From assembly GCA_021648845.1 (NCBI GenBank), contig JAKJHY010000007.1:62001-126000 (forward strand): a stretch of 64,000 nucleotides of DNA, written 5' to 3'. This DNA is from Mycobacterium sp. MBM (GTDB taxonomy: Bacteria; Actinomycetota; Actinomycetes; Mycobacteriales; Mycobacteriaceae). A program made the position numbers and the translations under genes. The notes beneath the pieces were generated by a model. That model did not search any database. It saw only the letters and a program-made list of their open reading frames with translations, and was not told the DNA's origin. Positions 26,640 to 35,228 of the stretch are shown here, piece by piece. Positions within the stretch are counted from its first letter, which is position 1. Every line of letters begins with the position of its first letter.

Positions 26640-27772
26640 GCATCGCCCAGAGGTACCGGGAAAGCGACGAACGCCGCGAGTTCCGCAGTTCGACGAGCGG
26701 AATGCTGGCGCGATTGTGGCGTACTGACGATCTGCGCGAGTTTCCCGACATCGCGGAGTCGGATCTGGCCGAACTCGGCGCCAAGCTGCACCGCGGCCTG
26801 GGGTTGCGTGGCCTTCTGGTCGATGACGAGTGCGGTGGGCTCGGCGCGAACTGCGAGTTCGCGGCGGTGGCGGCCGAGGAGCTGGGAGCGGCGCTGGCAC
26901 CGCATGACCTCGTGGGAGCGTGCCTGACGGCGCAGGTGCTCGCCACGAGCGAGGGCGGGCGACACACCGACTGGATGCGGCGGGTCGCTGAGGACACCCG
27001 GCCCTTCGTGTTCGCCTGGCCGGGCGGGGACGCTTCCTGGAGCGCGTGCGATGTTGATCTGGCGACCGTTGATGACCAGATGGTGTCGGGACGAATCGAC
27101 TACGTGGCCGGACTCATCGGCACGCCGCACATCGTCGTACCGGCGGAATCGCACGGCCGAACCGGCATCGCGGTCGTCGACGGAGCCGCTGACGGAGTGA
27201 CGGTCACCGAGGTTGCACGCGCGGACTCGCTGCGTGCGATCGGTCACCTCTCGATCGAACGGGCCGCCTGCGCGTTCCTGCCGGTGCCCGACGGCGCGTT
27301 CACCGAAGCATTGGCGCTCGGAGCGATCCTGCTGGCTGCCGAAATGGTCGGCGCCGCACGCTCGTGTATCGAGCGAATGGTCGAATACGGCCTCATTCGG
27401 CGACAATTCGGACAGCCGATCATCACGTTCCAGGCGCTCAAGCACGATGTCGTTGACGCCGCTGTCGACTTCGAGCGCGCACGGGCCAGCGTCTACCGAG
27501 CTGCGAAGAAGCTCGACGGGTTGGCCGCCGACCGTGCGGGTACCGATCCGGGTGAAGTGGTCCTTTTCGCCAGGATCGCCAAGGCGGCTGCGGGAACGGC
27601 GCTGCGCTCGGCCGCCAAGCAGTCCATTCAATTGCACGGCGGCACCGGATTCACGTGGGAGAACCTGTCGCACCGCTACCTGAAGAAGTGGGTGACGGGC
27701 AACGAGATCTTCGGCTCGTCCGACGCGCAGCGCCGCCTTATTTACGCCTTCTCGCAAACGGTGGCCGGCTGA
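26630..27772 (+). CDS. Acyl-CoA dehydrogenase (2)
   Basis: 380 residues from GTG 26630, overlapping the CoA-transferase by ten bases. Family signature QLHGGTGFTWE near residue 330 and VEYGLIRRQFGQPI. The position of the common catalytic glutamate reads GSSDAQR, so it may be the non-catalytic or FAD-supporting half of a heteromer with the 23,407 product; alternatively it acts on a phosphorylated or branched substrate. Last gene of the BVMO-led unit. Confidence 0.87.
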   Translation: MALSIAQRYRESDERREFRSSTSGMLARLWRTDDLREFPDIAESDLAELGAKLHRGLGLRGLLVDDECGGLGANCEFAAVAAEELGAALAPHDLVGACLTAQVLATSEGGRHTDWMRRVAEDTRPFVFAWPGGDASWSACDVDLATVDDQMVSGRIDYVAGLIGTPHIVVPAESHGRTGIAVVDGAADGVTVTEVARADSLRAIGHLSIERAACAFLPVPDGAFTEALALGAILLAAEMVGAARSCIERMVEYGLIRRQFGQPIITFQALKHDVVDAAVDFERARASVYRAAKKLDGLAADRAGTDPGEVVLFARIAKAAAGTALRSAAKQSIQLHGGTGFTWENLSHRYLKKWVTGNEIFGSSDAQRRLIYAFSQTVAG

Positions 27773-27887
27773 GCCGCTGGATCGTCGAACTGTTTGGCAC
27801 CAGCGATCTTCCGATGGTCCGCGCCTCACGCGGGGAGGTGGCCATTGACAACCGCCGGCCGGTGTGACTAATCTCATATTTTATAGT

Positions 27888-27901
27888 CCATCAATTAATG
27901 G
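27888..27901. promoter_or_regulatory. AT-rich promoter region with near-palindrome CCATCAATTAATGG
   Basis: Six of seven arm positions pair around AATT. It lies in an unusually A/T-rich stretch (about 27,870-27,901) that is the likely promoter for the reductase at 27,929. The CCGACC/GGTCGG palindrome is absent from this 156-base gap, so this unit may have its own control. Confidence 0.45.
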
Positions 27902-27928
27902 GCTGAGCGACGAGGAGGCCGTGGTTCG

Positions 27929-29008
27929 ATGCTTCGGGTAGTGCAATGGGCCACCGGGTTCGTCGGGAAATTCTCGCTTGCGGCCTTGATCGAGAATCCC
28001 GATCTGGAGGTCGTCGGGGCGCGGGTGTACAGCGAGGACAAACACGGCAAGGACGTCGGCGAGATCTGCGGCCTCGATCCGATCGGTGTGGCGGCGACGA
28101 CGAACCGCGACGAGGTGCTTGCACTCGACGCCGACTGCGTCGTCTACATGGCCGATGGTGAAACCAATCCGATGGGTTCGCTCGATGACATCTGCGACAT
28201 CCTGGCCTCGGGCAAGAACGTGGTCTCAACAGCGGTGTCTCCGCTGATCTACCCGGCCGTGATGGGGCCGGAGGTCGTGGACCGACTGGAGAAGGCGTGC
28301 GCCACGGGTAACTCCACCTTCCACGGCACCGGGTTCAACCCCGGCTGGGCCTCGGAGGTGCTGCCGCTGTCGATGTTGTCGTGTATCCACCGGCTCGACT
28401 CGATCCGATATCAGGAGATCCTCAACTACGCCCATTGGGACAACGCCGAAATGTTGTTCAATAACATGGGTTTCGGGATGGGTCCGGATTACGAAGCGCT
28501 CTGGACGCGCCCCGAGGTGATGGGTGCGTTCTTCCATGCACCGTTGACGCTCATCGCCGTCGGAATCGGCGCCACGATCGACAAGTTCGAGTACGACCGT
28601 CAGACGTGGCTGGCCGAAGAGGAGTTCGATATCGCCGCGGGCACGATCAAGAAGGGAACCGTCGCTGCGATGAGGTTCTCGGCGACGGCTGTCGTGAACG
28701 GCAAGCCGATGATCACCGGGGAACACATCACGCGTCTGCGCGAGGATGCCGCTCCGCAGTGGCCGCAAGGCAGAGGTTTCACGCTGACGGTCGAGGGCTC
28801 TCCGTCATTACAGATCGACGCGAAGATCGACATCCACGGCGATGACGAAGCCAATCAAGCCTGCCTGGCCACGGCAATGCACGCTGTGCATTCGATCGCC
28901 CCGGTGTGTGCGGCTGAACCGGGGATCAGGACGATCCTCGACTTCCCGATGGTCGTCGGACGTCATGTGGCGGACGCGCCCAATCGACCTCTTGCGCAAC
29001 GGCAATGA
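27929..29008 (+). CDS. DapB-like / native amine dehydrogenase-like reductase (2)
   Basis: 359 residues, ATG 27929 after GAGGAGG (spacing wide). Rossmann start VVQWATGFVGKFSL (about residues 4-17) and the same overall layout as the 2,202 product, including the GLDPIGVAAT and PQWP segments. Family resembles 2,4-diaminopentanoate dehydrogenase and native amine dehydrogenases. Followed after 43 bases by an epimerase-like SDR. Two divergent paralogues in one block suggest two different carbonyl/amine steps; that reading is inference. Confidence 0.78.
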   Translation: MLRVVQWATGFVGKFSLAALIENPDLEVVGARVYSEDKHGKDVGEICGLDPIGVAATTNRDEVLALDADCVVYMADGETNPMGSLDDICDILASGKNVVSTAVSPLIYPAVMGPEVVDRLEKACATGNSTFHGTGFNPGWASEVLPLSMLSCIHRLDSIRYQEILNYAHWDNAEMLFNNMGFGMGPDYEALWTRPEVMGAFFHAPLTLIAVGIGATIDKFEYDRQTWLAEEEFDIAAGTIKKGTVAAMRFSATAVVNGKPMITGEHITRLREDAAPQWPQGRGFTLTVEGSPSLQIDAKIDIHGDDEANQACLATAMHAVHSIAPVCAAEPGIRTILDFPMVVGRHVADAPNRPLAQRQ

Positions 29009-29051
29009 AAGTGCAGACAGATTCCCGGTCTGGGTGGGTGGAGGGCAGACG

Positions 29052-29972
29052 GTGCTGACGGGTAAAAAGATCCTTGTCACCGGCGGAACCGGGCAGATCG
29101 CGGGTCCCGTCGTCGAGGACTTCGCCACGAACAACGAGGTGTGGTGCGCCGCACGCTTCAGCGATCCGGCACGCAAGTCCGAACTCGAAGGACTCGGTGT
29201 CCGCACGGTCACCTGGGATATGAGCGACGGTGACACGTCGAATCTGCCGGACGATTTCACCCACGTCGTGCACTCCGCCATCTATCCTGCCGTCGACCAC
29301 GAGGACTCCATTCGCCGTAATGCCGAGTCGTCCGGGTTGCTCATGAAGCACTGTCGCAACGCCGAAGCGTTCTTGTTCGTATCGAGCTTCTGCATGTACC
29401 ACGAGCACGAGGACCATCCCCACCACGCCTATGCCGAAACCGACAAACTGGGGGGATCCGCCAGCTACAACGATTCGTACGCGGTGGGCAAGCTCGCCGC
29501 CGAGGGGGCTGTACGGTCCGCGTGCCGAATCTTGGACCTCCCGACGACCATTGCACGAATGAACGTGGGGTACAGCTGGACCGGCCACGGTGGTCTCCCG
29601 GTGGCGTACTACCACCTCATGTCGCAGGGGCAGCCGGTGCCGGTGCCGGTGGGTTCGTCGAACATGTCCTCGCCGATCGCCGGCGAGGACATCGCCCGGC
29701 AGGCTCATCTGCTCCTCCAAACCGCCACGGTTCCAGCCACCATCGTCAATTGGGCCGGTGACGATGCCGTGTCGGATCGCGAGATGTGCGATTACGTCGC
29801 CGAGTTGACAGGGCTGACAGCGACTTACGTCGAGAGTCCGATCAGCTTCGACAGCTTCATCTCCGACAACACTCGGCGCGAACAGCTCATCGGCAAGTGT
29901 GAGGTGCACTGGCGCGACGGTATCCGCGAGACGTTCGTGCGGCGCGGCATTCTCACCTCGGCGCAGACGTAG
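29052..29972 (+). CDS. NAD-dependent epimerase/dehydratase family protein (extended SDR)
   Basis: 306 residues from GTG 29052; the Rossmann fold begins immediately (KILVTGGTGQIAG, residues about 5-17). Catalytic YAVGK (about residue 147) matches the YxxxK pair of extended SDRs. Such proteins include 3-beta-HSD-like and dihydroflavonol-reductase-like enzymes besides sugar epimerases; the catabolic setting favours a hydroxy/keto oxidoreductase. Co-transcribed with the reductase upstream, judging by the short gap. Confidence 0.82.
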   Translation: MLTGKKILVTGGTGQIAGPVVEDFATNNEVWCAARFSDPARKSELEGLGVRTVTWDMSDGDTSNLPDDFTHVVHSAIYPAVDHEDSIRRNAESSGLLMKHCRNAEAFLFVSSFCMYHEHEDHPHHAYAETDKLGGSASYNDSYAVGKLAAEGAVRSACRILDLPTTIARMNVGYSWTGHGGLPVAYYHLMSQGQPVPVPVGSSNMSSPIAGEDIARQAHLLLQTATVPATIVNWAGDDAVSDREMCDYVAELTGLTATYVESPISFDSFISDNTRREQLIGKCEVHWRDGIRETFVRRGILTSAQT

Positions 29973-30080
29973 AACCGCAATGACGCCGCAATGGTGGAAT
30001 TCCCCGGCCGATGAACGGTGCGTTCGACATTCGCCGTGACACCGCCCCGCGCAACGGCGCGAAAGCGCGGGACCCTCATA

Positions 30081-30100
30081 CCGACCGTCTGGACGGTCGA
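30081..30100. promoter_or_regulatory. Regulon palindrome (site 7), upstream of the SDR at 30,114
   Basis: CCGACCGTCTGGACGGTCGA, the wide-spacing form (half-sites eight bases apart), matching site 4. TATTCT (30,102-30,107) follows directly, six bases before the ATG at 30,114, so the operator would cover the -35 to -10 region of a leaderless promoter. Confidence 0.85.
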
Positions 30101-30113
30101 CTATTCTCGAGTC

Positions 30114-30914
30114 ATGACTGCCCAACCCATGGACCGCGACGGGACACCCGAAGGTCAGGAAGCGACCGGTCTCGACGGTCGAGTAGTGATCGTCACCGGT
30201 GCCTCTTCGGGACTCGGCAGGCGCTTCGCGCGGGTGCTTGCTGAGCGCGGCGCATCCGTGGCTGTGACCGCGCGCCGCGCCGACCGCCTTGAGTCACTGC
30301 GTTCCGAATTCGGTTCGGACAGGATCCACGTCGAGGTCGGCGACATCAGTGACGAGGCCTTTCCCGCCCGGCTGATCCGCTCGACCGTCGAGCGCTACGG
30401 CCGGCTCGATGTCCTGGTCAACAACGCCGGGACGGGATCGATGGTGCGGGCCGAGGAGGAATCGACCGAGCACTTCCTCGCGGTGATCAAGACCAACCTG
30501 GTCGCGGTATTCACCTGTTGCCGCGAGGCCTATGCGCCCATGCGCGAACAGGGTGGCGGGAGCATCATCAACGTGTCCTCGATGCTCGGACAGATCGGCA
30601 TCGGCCGCATCCCGCAAGCGTCCTACTGCGCGTCGAAGGGCGGAGTGGCGAACCTCACCAGGGAGCTTGCCGCGCAATGGGCCAGCAGTGGGGTCCGGGT
30701 CAATTGCCTTGCGCCGGGCTGGTTTCCGACGGAGATGACCGAGGCCATGATGACCGACGAGAAGGGTCTCGCCTTCATCGATCGGACGGTGCCCATGCGA
30801 CGTGCCGGTCGCGAGGGTGAGTTGGACAGCGCTCTGTTGTTTTTGGCGGACCCCTCCTCCAGTTACGTCACCGGGCAGACGATCGTCGTCGACGGGGGCT
30901 ACAGCGCGGTATGA
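30114..30914 (+). CDS. Short-chain dehydrogenase/reductase
   Basis: 266 residues from ATG 30114; an upstream in-frame start at 30,018 would place the operator inside the gene and is rejected. TGASSGLGRRFARVLAERGA cofactor loop (about residues 24-43), NNAGTGS, and YCASK catalytic pair; ends TGQTIVVDGGY. Classical SDR of the FabG-like group. A single-gene unit between two regulon palindromes. Confidence 0.87.
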   Translation: MTAQPMDRDGTPEGQEATGLDGRVVIVTGASSGLGRRFARVLAERGASVAVTARRADRLESLRSEFGSDRIHVEVGDISDEAFPARLIRSTVERYGRLDVLVNNAGTGSMVRAEEESTEHFLAVIKTNLVAVFTCCREAYAPMREQGGGSIINVSSMLGQIGIGRIPQASYCASKGGVANLTRELAAQWASSGVRVNCLAPGWFPTEMTEAMMTDEKGLAFIDRTVPMRRAGREGELDSALLFLADPSSSYVTGQTIVVDGGYSAV

Positions 30915-30956
30915 GTCGATCGCCTCGAGTCAAGGTCTGAGTGTGCTAGTCTTCAA

Positions 30957-30968
30957 CCGACCGGTCGG
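30957..30968. promoter_or_regulatory. Regulon palindrome (site 8), upstream of the aldehyde dehydrogenase
   Basis: CCGACCGGTCGG, a perfect 12-base palindrome with the two half-sites abutting (zero spacing). It lies 40 bases before the GTG at 31,009 in a 94-base gap. Confidence 0.82.
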
Positions 30969-31008
30969 ATGGGCTACCGCAGTGTAACGCCAGTTTGGAG
31001 GGCCGATA

Positions 31009-32553
31009 GTGTCTGCCGCGACGACGAGGATGTCCGAGACTGCGCGAAAGCTGGTGGCCGAGCCGGCCGGCTATGTGGACGGCCATTGGCTCATCGCTGG
31101 TGAGTACGCGATCGACGCGATCGACCCGACGACCGAGCAGGTACTGGCGAGTGTGCCCACGACCGCTGTTCGACAAGTCGACGAGGCGGTTGTCGCGGCG
31201 CGGCGGGCGTTTGACGAGGGCCCCTGGCCCCGGATGAGACCGCGCGAGCGAGCCGCCGCCATCAATCGACTGATCGAGCGGCTCCGGGCCCATCGCGACG
31301 CCCTGGTCGAGCTCGGCATGTTGGAGGTCGGCTCCCCGCGGATGCTCAGCGAGGCGATGCACGCCGACCTTCCGATCAACTTCTGGGAGTGGTTCGCCGA
31401 CGCGGCGATTCGCGGGCCGCGTGGCGGCTGGGAAGACGGCATTGGCCTGCACCATTCGCCGGTACTTTCGACGAGCATTCTGTTTCACGACCCGATCGGC
31501 GTCGTGGCGGCGATCGCGGCCTACAACACCCCGCAACTGATCACCGCTTTTAAGGTGGGTGGCGCACTCGCTGCGGGTTGCACCACCGTGCTGATGCCGT
31601 CTCCTCGTACTCCGCTTGCCGCGGTTGCGTTCGCTCGCATCGTCGAAGAGGCCGATCTCCCGCCGGGTGTGGTCAACGTCGTGATCGGCGAGGCCGAGGT
31701 CGGACGTGCCCTGACCGAGCATTCCGGAGTCGATCTGGTCACCTTCACCGGATCGGTCGCGGTGGGCCGCCAGGTCATGCGACAGGCGGCCGACGGGCTC
31801 AAGAAAGTGGTACTCGAACTCGGCGGCAAATCCCCTAACATCTTGCTGCCCGGTGCGGATGTCGAAGCGGCGGCGGCGCCGTCGATCCTGCGGTTCACGC
31901 GCAACAGTGGGCAGGCATGCGGGGCGACCACCCGCACCTTCGTGCCCCGCGCGGACTACGACCGATTCGTCTCCGCCGCGGCGGCGTTCATGGACTCCGT
32001 GGTGGTCGGCGATCCTTTCGAGCAGACGACGGTGCTCGGCCCGTTGATCCGCCGGTCCCAGGTGGACAGCGTCCAGGGCTACATCGACCGTGCGGTAGAG
32101 GCTGGCGCCGAGGTCGTGGCCGGCGGCAAGCCCGTCGACGCGGACCGCGGCTTCTTCATGTCGCCCGCCCTCATCGGCAAGGTCGGCAACGACGCCGAGA
32201 TCTGCCAGGAGGAACTGTTCGGCCCCGTTGGGGCTGTTATGGCCTACGACACTGTCGACGAGGCCGTTGCGCTCGCGAACCAGACGCGGTACGGGCTCAA
32301 CGCGAACGTGTGGGGACCGGCGGACGACGCCATGCGGGTTGCGCGCCGGTTGCGCACCGGAACTGCGACGATCAACGGCGGCGGCGGCGACCGGCCGGAC
32401 GCACCGTGGGGTGGCGTCGGGGAGAGTGGCGTCGGTTTCGATCGCGGCGAGGCCGGATTCGCCGAGTTCTTCACCGTCCAGCACGTGCAGTGGCCGCTGG
32501 CAGGAGTTGGCCGGGCCAGTGGACTTCCTGCTGGACGGCCCCAGGACAAGTGA
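31009..32553 (+). CDS. Aldehyde dehydrogenase (2)
   Basis: 514 residues, GTG 31009 preceded by GGAGGG. LELGGKSPN and the catalytic cysteine in GQACG (about residue 304). The first half carries the usual NAD-binding segments (VAAIAAYNTPQL replaces the common PWNxP). It ends with an extra segment after the last core helix. Single-gene unit flanked by regulon palindromes. Oxidises an aldehyde arising in the pathway; distinct from the 9,882 enzyme in the PWN region, so probably a different substrate. Confidence 0.9.
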   Translation: MSAATTRMSETARKLVAEPAGYVDGHWLIAGEYAIDAIDPTTEQVLASVPTTAVRQVDEAVVAARRAFDEGPWPRMRPRERAAAINRLIERLRAHRDALVELGMLEVGSPRMLSEAMHADLPINFWEWFADAAIRGPRGGWEDGIGLHHSPVLSTSILFHDPIGVVAAIAAYNTPQLITAFKVGGALAAGCTTVLMPSPRTPLAAVAFARIVEEADLPPGVVNVVIGEAEVGRALTEHSGVDLVTFTGSVAVGRQVMRQAADGLKKVVLELGGKSPNILLPGADVEAAAAPSILRFTRNSGQACGATTRTFVPRADYDRFVSAAAAFMDSVVVGDPFEQTTVLGPLIRRSQVDSVQGYIDRAVEAGAEVVAGGKPVDADRGFFMSPALIGKVGNDAEICQEELFGPVGAVMAYDTVDEAVALANQTRYGLNANVWGPADDAMRVARRLRTGTATINGGGGDRPDAPWGGVGESGVGFDRGEAGFAEFFTVQHVQWPLAGVGRASGLPAGRPQDK

Positions 32554-32646
32554 GTCGGTGGTCGTCGCGGTGATCGGTTCAGATGTTCGGCTGCCCGCGG
32601 CTTGGCGCTTGACGGGCTCAGGCGCAGCGTGGTCGAATTTCGTCTG

Positions 32647-32668
32647 TCCGACAGACCGGTCGGTCGAA
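32647..32668. promoter_or_regulatory. Regulon palindrome (site 9), upstream of the MaoC/thiolase operon
   Basis: The core GACAGACCGGTCGGTCGA is the same as at site 3. It contains half-site pairs at spacings zero, four and eight, i.e. overlapping palindromes. It starts 74 bases before the MaoC ATG in a 167-base gap and probably controls the six-gene run up to the second BVMO. Confidence 0.83.
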
Positions 32669-32720
32669 AACATGGTCCGCGGCTCCGGCGCAGACCTCGA
32701 AACACGAGGGAGACGCAACA

Positions 32721-33170
32721 ATGTTGACGCTCGAGCAGGCGGTCGAGGAGGCGCGACAGTACGTAGGTCGTGTCGGCCCGGCGGTGTCGATGACGGTCGA
32801 GCGCAGCATGATCCGTAACTTCGCCGAGGCCATCGGCGACGCGAATCCGCTCTACTACGACGAGGAGTTCGCGCGGGCCACCAGGTGGGGTGGCGTCATC
32901 GCGCCGCCGACCTTCCTGTGTCTGCTCTTGCCTCCGCTGCCAGCCCCGGACATCGACTTCGGCACGGTAAAGCTCAACGGTGGTAGCCGCTTCGAGGCGT
33001 TCCGGCCGGTCCGCCCCGGTGACGTGATCACCGGGCAGGCCGAATACGCCGATGTACAAGGCAAGGAAGGAAGCCGTGGTGGCATGTTGATCTTCCAGGG
33101 CCGCACCAGGTACACCGACGGTTGGGGCAATCTGGTTGCCGTCGGCACCGGCACGGGAATCCAGTCGTGA
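32721..33170 (+). CDS. MaoC-like hotdog protein, N-terminal-type subunit (probable non-catalytic)
   Basis: 149 residues, ATG 32721. MaoC_dehydratas_N-type hotdog. The hydratase signature reads GDANPLYYDEEFA: the aspartate is there but the catalytic histidine is replaced by tyrosine. Overlaps the next MaoC gene by four bases, whose product keeps the histidine, so the two probably form a heterodimeric enoyl-CoA hydratase in the manner of ChsH1/ChsH2 or HadAB. The heterodimer is inferred from family and coupling. Confidence 0.87.
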   Translation: MLTLEQAVEEARQYVGRVGPAVSMTVERSMIRNFAEAIGDANPLYYDEEFARATRWGGVIAPPTFLCLLLPPLPAPDIDFGTVKLNGGSRFEAFRPVRPGDVITGQAEYADVQGKEGSRGGMLIFQGRTRYTDGWGNLVAVGTGTGIQS

Positions 33171-33634
33171 CCGCCGCTGCTGAGGGTGCGTCGATCGTGC
33201 CACCGCGGACGCTGGATCCGGCGACCGTTGCCGTCGGCGACGAGTTGCCGACGGTGACCAAGGCGCCGACCACGCGTCAGCTGGTGATGTTCGCCGGGGC
33301 GTCGGGCGACTTCTACGAGATTCACTACGACAACGCGGTTGCGGTCGAATCGGGTCTGCCGGGCGTGATCGTGCACGGCTACCTGAAGATGGCGTGGCTC
33401 GGCGAGTTGGTCACCGCGTGGGCCGGCCCGGACGCCTTCGTGGTGGACCTCGACGTGTCCTACCGGGGTACCGACCTACCGAACGACGAGTACCTGCTGA
33501 AGGGCCGGGTAACGGAAGTCGCTGCCGGAGACGCGATCAGCACGGTCGGCCTAGAGATATGGGGCGAGAGCGTCTCGGGTACGAAGACCACGATCGGCAC
33601 AGCACGTGTCCAGCTACCCGCGGACGGTCGGTGA
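33167..33634 (+). CDS. MaoC-like enoyl-CoA hydratase, catalytic subunit
   Basis: 155 residues from GTG 33167, overlapping the previous stop. Hydratase-2 motif GASGDFYEIHYD contains the Asp and His that activate water. Works with the 32,721 product on a 2-enoyl-CoA, giving a (3R)- or steroid-like hydroxyacyl-CoA. Overlaps the thiolase start (GTGA), so hydration and thiolytic cleavage genes are translationally linked. Confidence 0.9.
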   Translation: MTAAAEGASIVPPRTLDPATVAVGDELPTVTKAPTTRQLVMFAGASGDFYEIHYDNAVAVESGLPGVIVHGYLKMAWLGELVTAWAGPDAFVVDLDVSYRGTDLPNDEYLLKGRVTEVAAGDAISTVGLEIWGESVSGTKTTIGTARVQLPADGR

Positions 33635-34797
33635 GCAGGGTGTCTATTCGCGGCAAAGCGGCCATCGCAGGCGTGTTCGAGCATCCGCTGCGAAAGATCC
33701 CCGACCGCACGACCGCTCGAGTACACGCCGAGGTGGCCGTGGGCGCCCTGAAGGACGCAGGGCTGACACTGGAGGACGTCGACGGGTACTTCTGCGATTC
33801 GACGGCTGGCTTCGGGCCGATCTCGATGGTCGAGTACCTGGGACTGAATCCGCGCTACATCGACTCGACCGAAACGGGTGGATCGTCGTACATCGTGCAC
33901 GTGGGGCACGCGGCTGCGGCCATCGCGGCGGGCAAGTGCCGGGTTGCCCTGATCACCATGGCGGGACGGCCGCGCAGCGCGCCGCAGGGCATGCCGGCAC
34001 CGGCTGAACCGTCGCCGGAGACGACGTTCGAGGAATCCTGGGGCATGTTCGGCATCGCTCCGGCTTACGCACTGGCGGCGGCGCGCCACATGCACGAATT
34101 CGGCACGACGTCAGCACAGTTGGCCGAGATCAAGGTCGCCGCCGCGCACCACGCGCAGTACAACCCAAACGCGATGCTGCGCGATCCCGTGACGATAGAG
34201 GAGGTGCTCGAGTCGCCGATGGTGAGCGACCCGCTGCACCGGCTCGACTGCTGTGTGGTCAGCGATGGCGGCGGCGCCATCGTGGTGGTCGACGCCGATC
34301 TGGCACGCGATCTGGGCGACCGTTCGGTTTCCGTGCTGGGGCAGGGGGAGGCGATCAAGCACTACGGTGACGGTCGCATCGATCTGACCTACACTGCGGC
34401 GGTCGAGTCCGGGCCCCGTGCCTTCGCCGAAGCGGGTGTGACGCCGAAGGATGTCGACTACGCGTCGATCTACGATTCGTTCACGATCACGGCGTTGGTG
34501 GCCATCGAGGATCTCGGATTCTGCGAAAAGGGCAAGGGCGGCCAGTTCGTTCAGGACGGTGCTTTGCAGGCGCAGAACGGGGTGCTTCCGTTCAACACCG
34601 ACGGTGGCGGGTTGTGTAACAACCACCCGAGTAACCGCGGTGGGGTCACCAAGGTGATCGAGGCGGTACGGCAGCTGAGGGGTGAGGCAGCCGCGGAGGT
34701 GCAGGTGCCGAACTGCGAGATCGCGCTGGCGCATGGCACGGGTGGATCGATCGGATCCCGGATGGGCAGCGCCACGGTGATTCTGGGGAGGTCCTGA
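33631..34797 (+). CDS. SCP2-type thiolase / lipid-transfer protein (2)
   Basis: 388 residues from GTG 33631 (the open frame upstream shadows MaoC). Landmarks YASIYDSFT and, near the C-terminus, NTDGGGLCNNHP, where the 1-939 thiolase has NTHGG: the histidine of classical thiolases is aspartate here, a form found in the thiolase-C-terminal-like subgroup. The chemistry may therefore be retro-aldol or Claisen type with altered catalysis. ATGA-type overlap with the DUF35 gene, its likely partner. Confidence 0.87.
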   Translation: MSRVSIRGKAAIAGVFEHPLRKIPDRTTARVHAEVAVGALKDAGLTLEDVDGYFCDSTAGFGPISMVEYLGLNPRYIDSTETGGSSYIVHVGHAAAAIAAGKCRVALITMAGRPRSAPQGMPAPAEPSPETTFEESWGMFGIAPAYALAAARHMHEFGTTSAQLAEIKVAAAHHAQYNPNAMLRDPVTIEEVLESPMVSDPLHRLDCCVVSDGGGAIVVVDADLARDLGDRSVSVLGQGEAIKHYGDGRIDLTYTAAVESGPRAFAEAGVTPKDVDYASIYDSFTITALVAIEDLGFCEKGKGGQFVQDGALQAQNGVLPFNTDGGGLCNNHPSNRGGVTKVIEAVRQLRGEAAAEVQVPNCEIALAHGTGGSIGSRMGSATVILGRS

Positions 34798-35228
34798 TGA
34801 GTGCGACCGGTCTGCCGGTACCGGCGCCGACGGTGACCGAGGAGACACGTGAGTTCTGGGATGCCCTGGCGCAGTCCCGTTTTGTGCTGCCGCGGTGTGA
34901 CGGATGCGAGGCGTGGATCTGGTATCCGCGCGCCTTCTGTCCGGCCTGTGGCGATCTGGCGGTAACGTGGCAGGAAGTCAGCGGCCGCGGTCGCATCTAC
35001 TCGTACACGGTGGTGCGCAGGAGCGGCTTGCCGGACTGGAAAGACGCGGTGCCGTACGTGATCGCCTACGTCGAACTCGACGAGGGCCCCAGGGTCATGA
35101 CGAACATCGTCGGATGTGATCCCGAAGAGCTGGCGATCGGGACTGCGGTCCGCGTGGTGACACCCGTCGGTCCCGACGGCGGCGCGTTGTTCCGCTTCGA
35201 ACCCGATGGCGATCAGTCGGCGCGATGA
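34797..35228 (+). CDS. DUF35 / OB-fold zinc-ribbon partner of thiolase (2)
   Basis: 143 residues, ATG 34797 sharing a base with the thiolase stop. CDGC and CPAC pairs (about residues 36-60) bind zinc; the OB-fold follows (WQEVSGRGRIYSY). Paralogue of the 936 product. Together with the upstream thiolase and downstream crotonase it repeats the gene order seen at the left edge, so the block holds two parallel side-chain- or ring-cleavage modules. Confidence 0.9.
   Translation: MSATGLPVPAPTVTEETREFWDALAQSRFVLPRCDGCEAWIWYPRAFCPACGDLAVTWQEVSGRGRIYSYTVVRRSGLPDWKDAVPYVIAYVELDEGPRVMTNIVGCDPEELAIGTAVRVVTPVGPDGGALFRFEPDGDQSAR

Noticed and set aside
27821..27840. CCGCG-CCTCA-CGCGG mini-hairpin as terminator after the second acyl-CoA dehydrogenase
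   Set aside because: Only five pairs; common by chance at this GC content.
26186..27877. Minus-strand open frame of 563 codons opposite the CoA-transferase and acyl-CoA dehydrogenase
   Set aside because: Antisense shadow of two clear coding genes; no ribosome site or recognisable motif.
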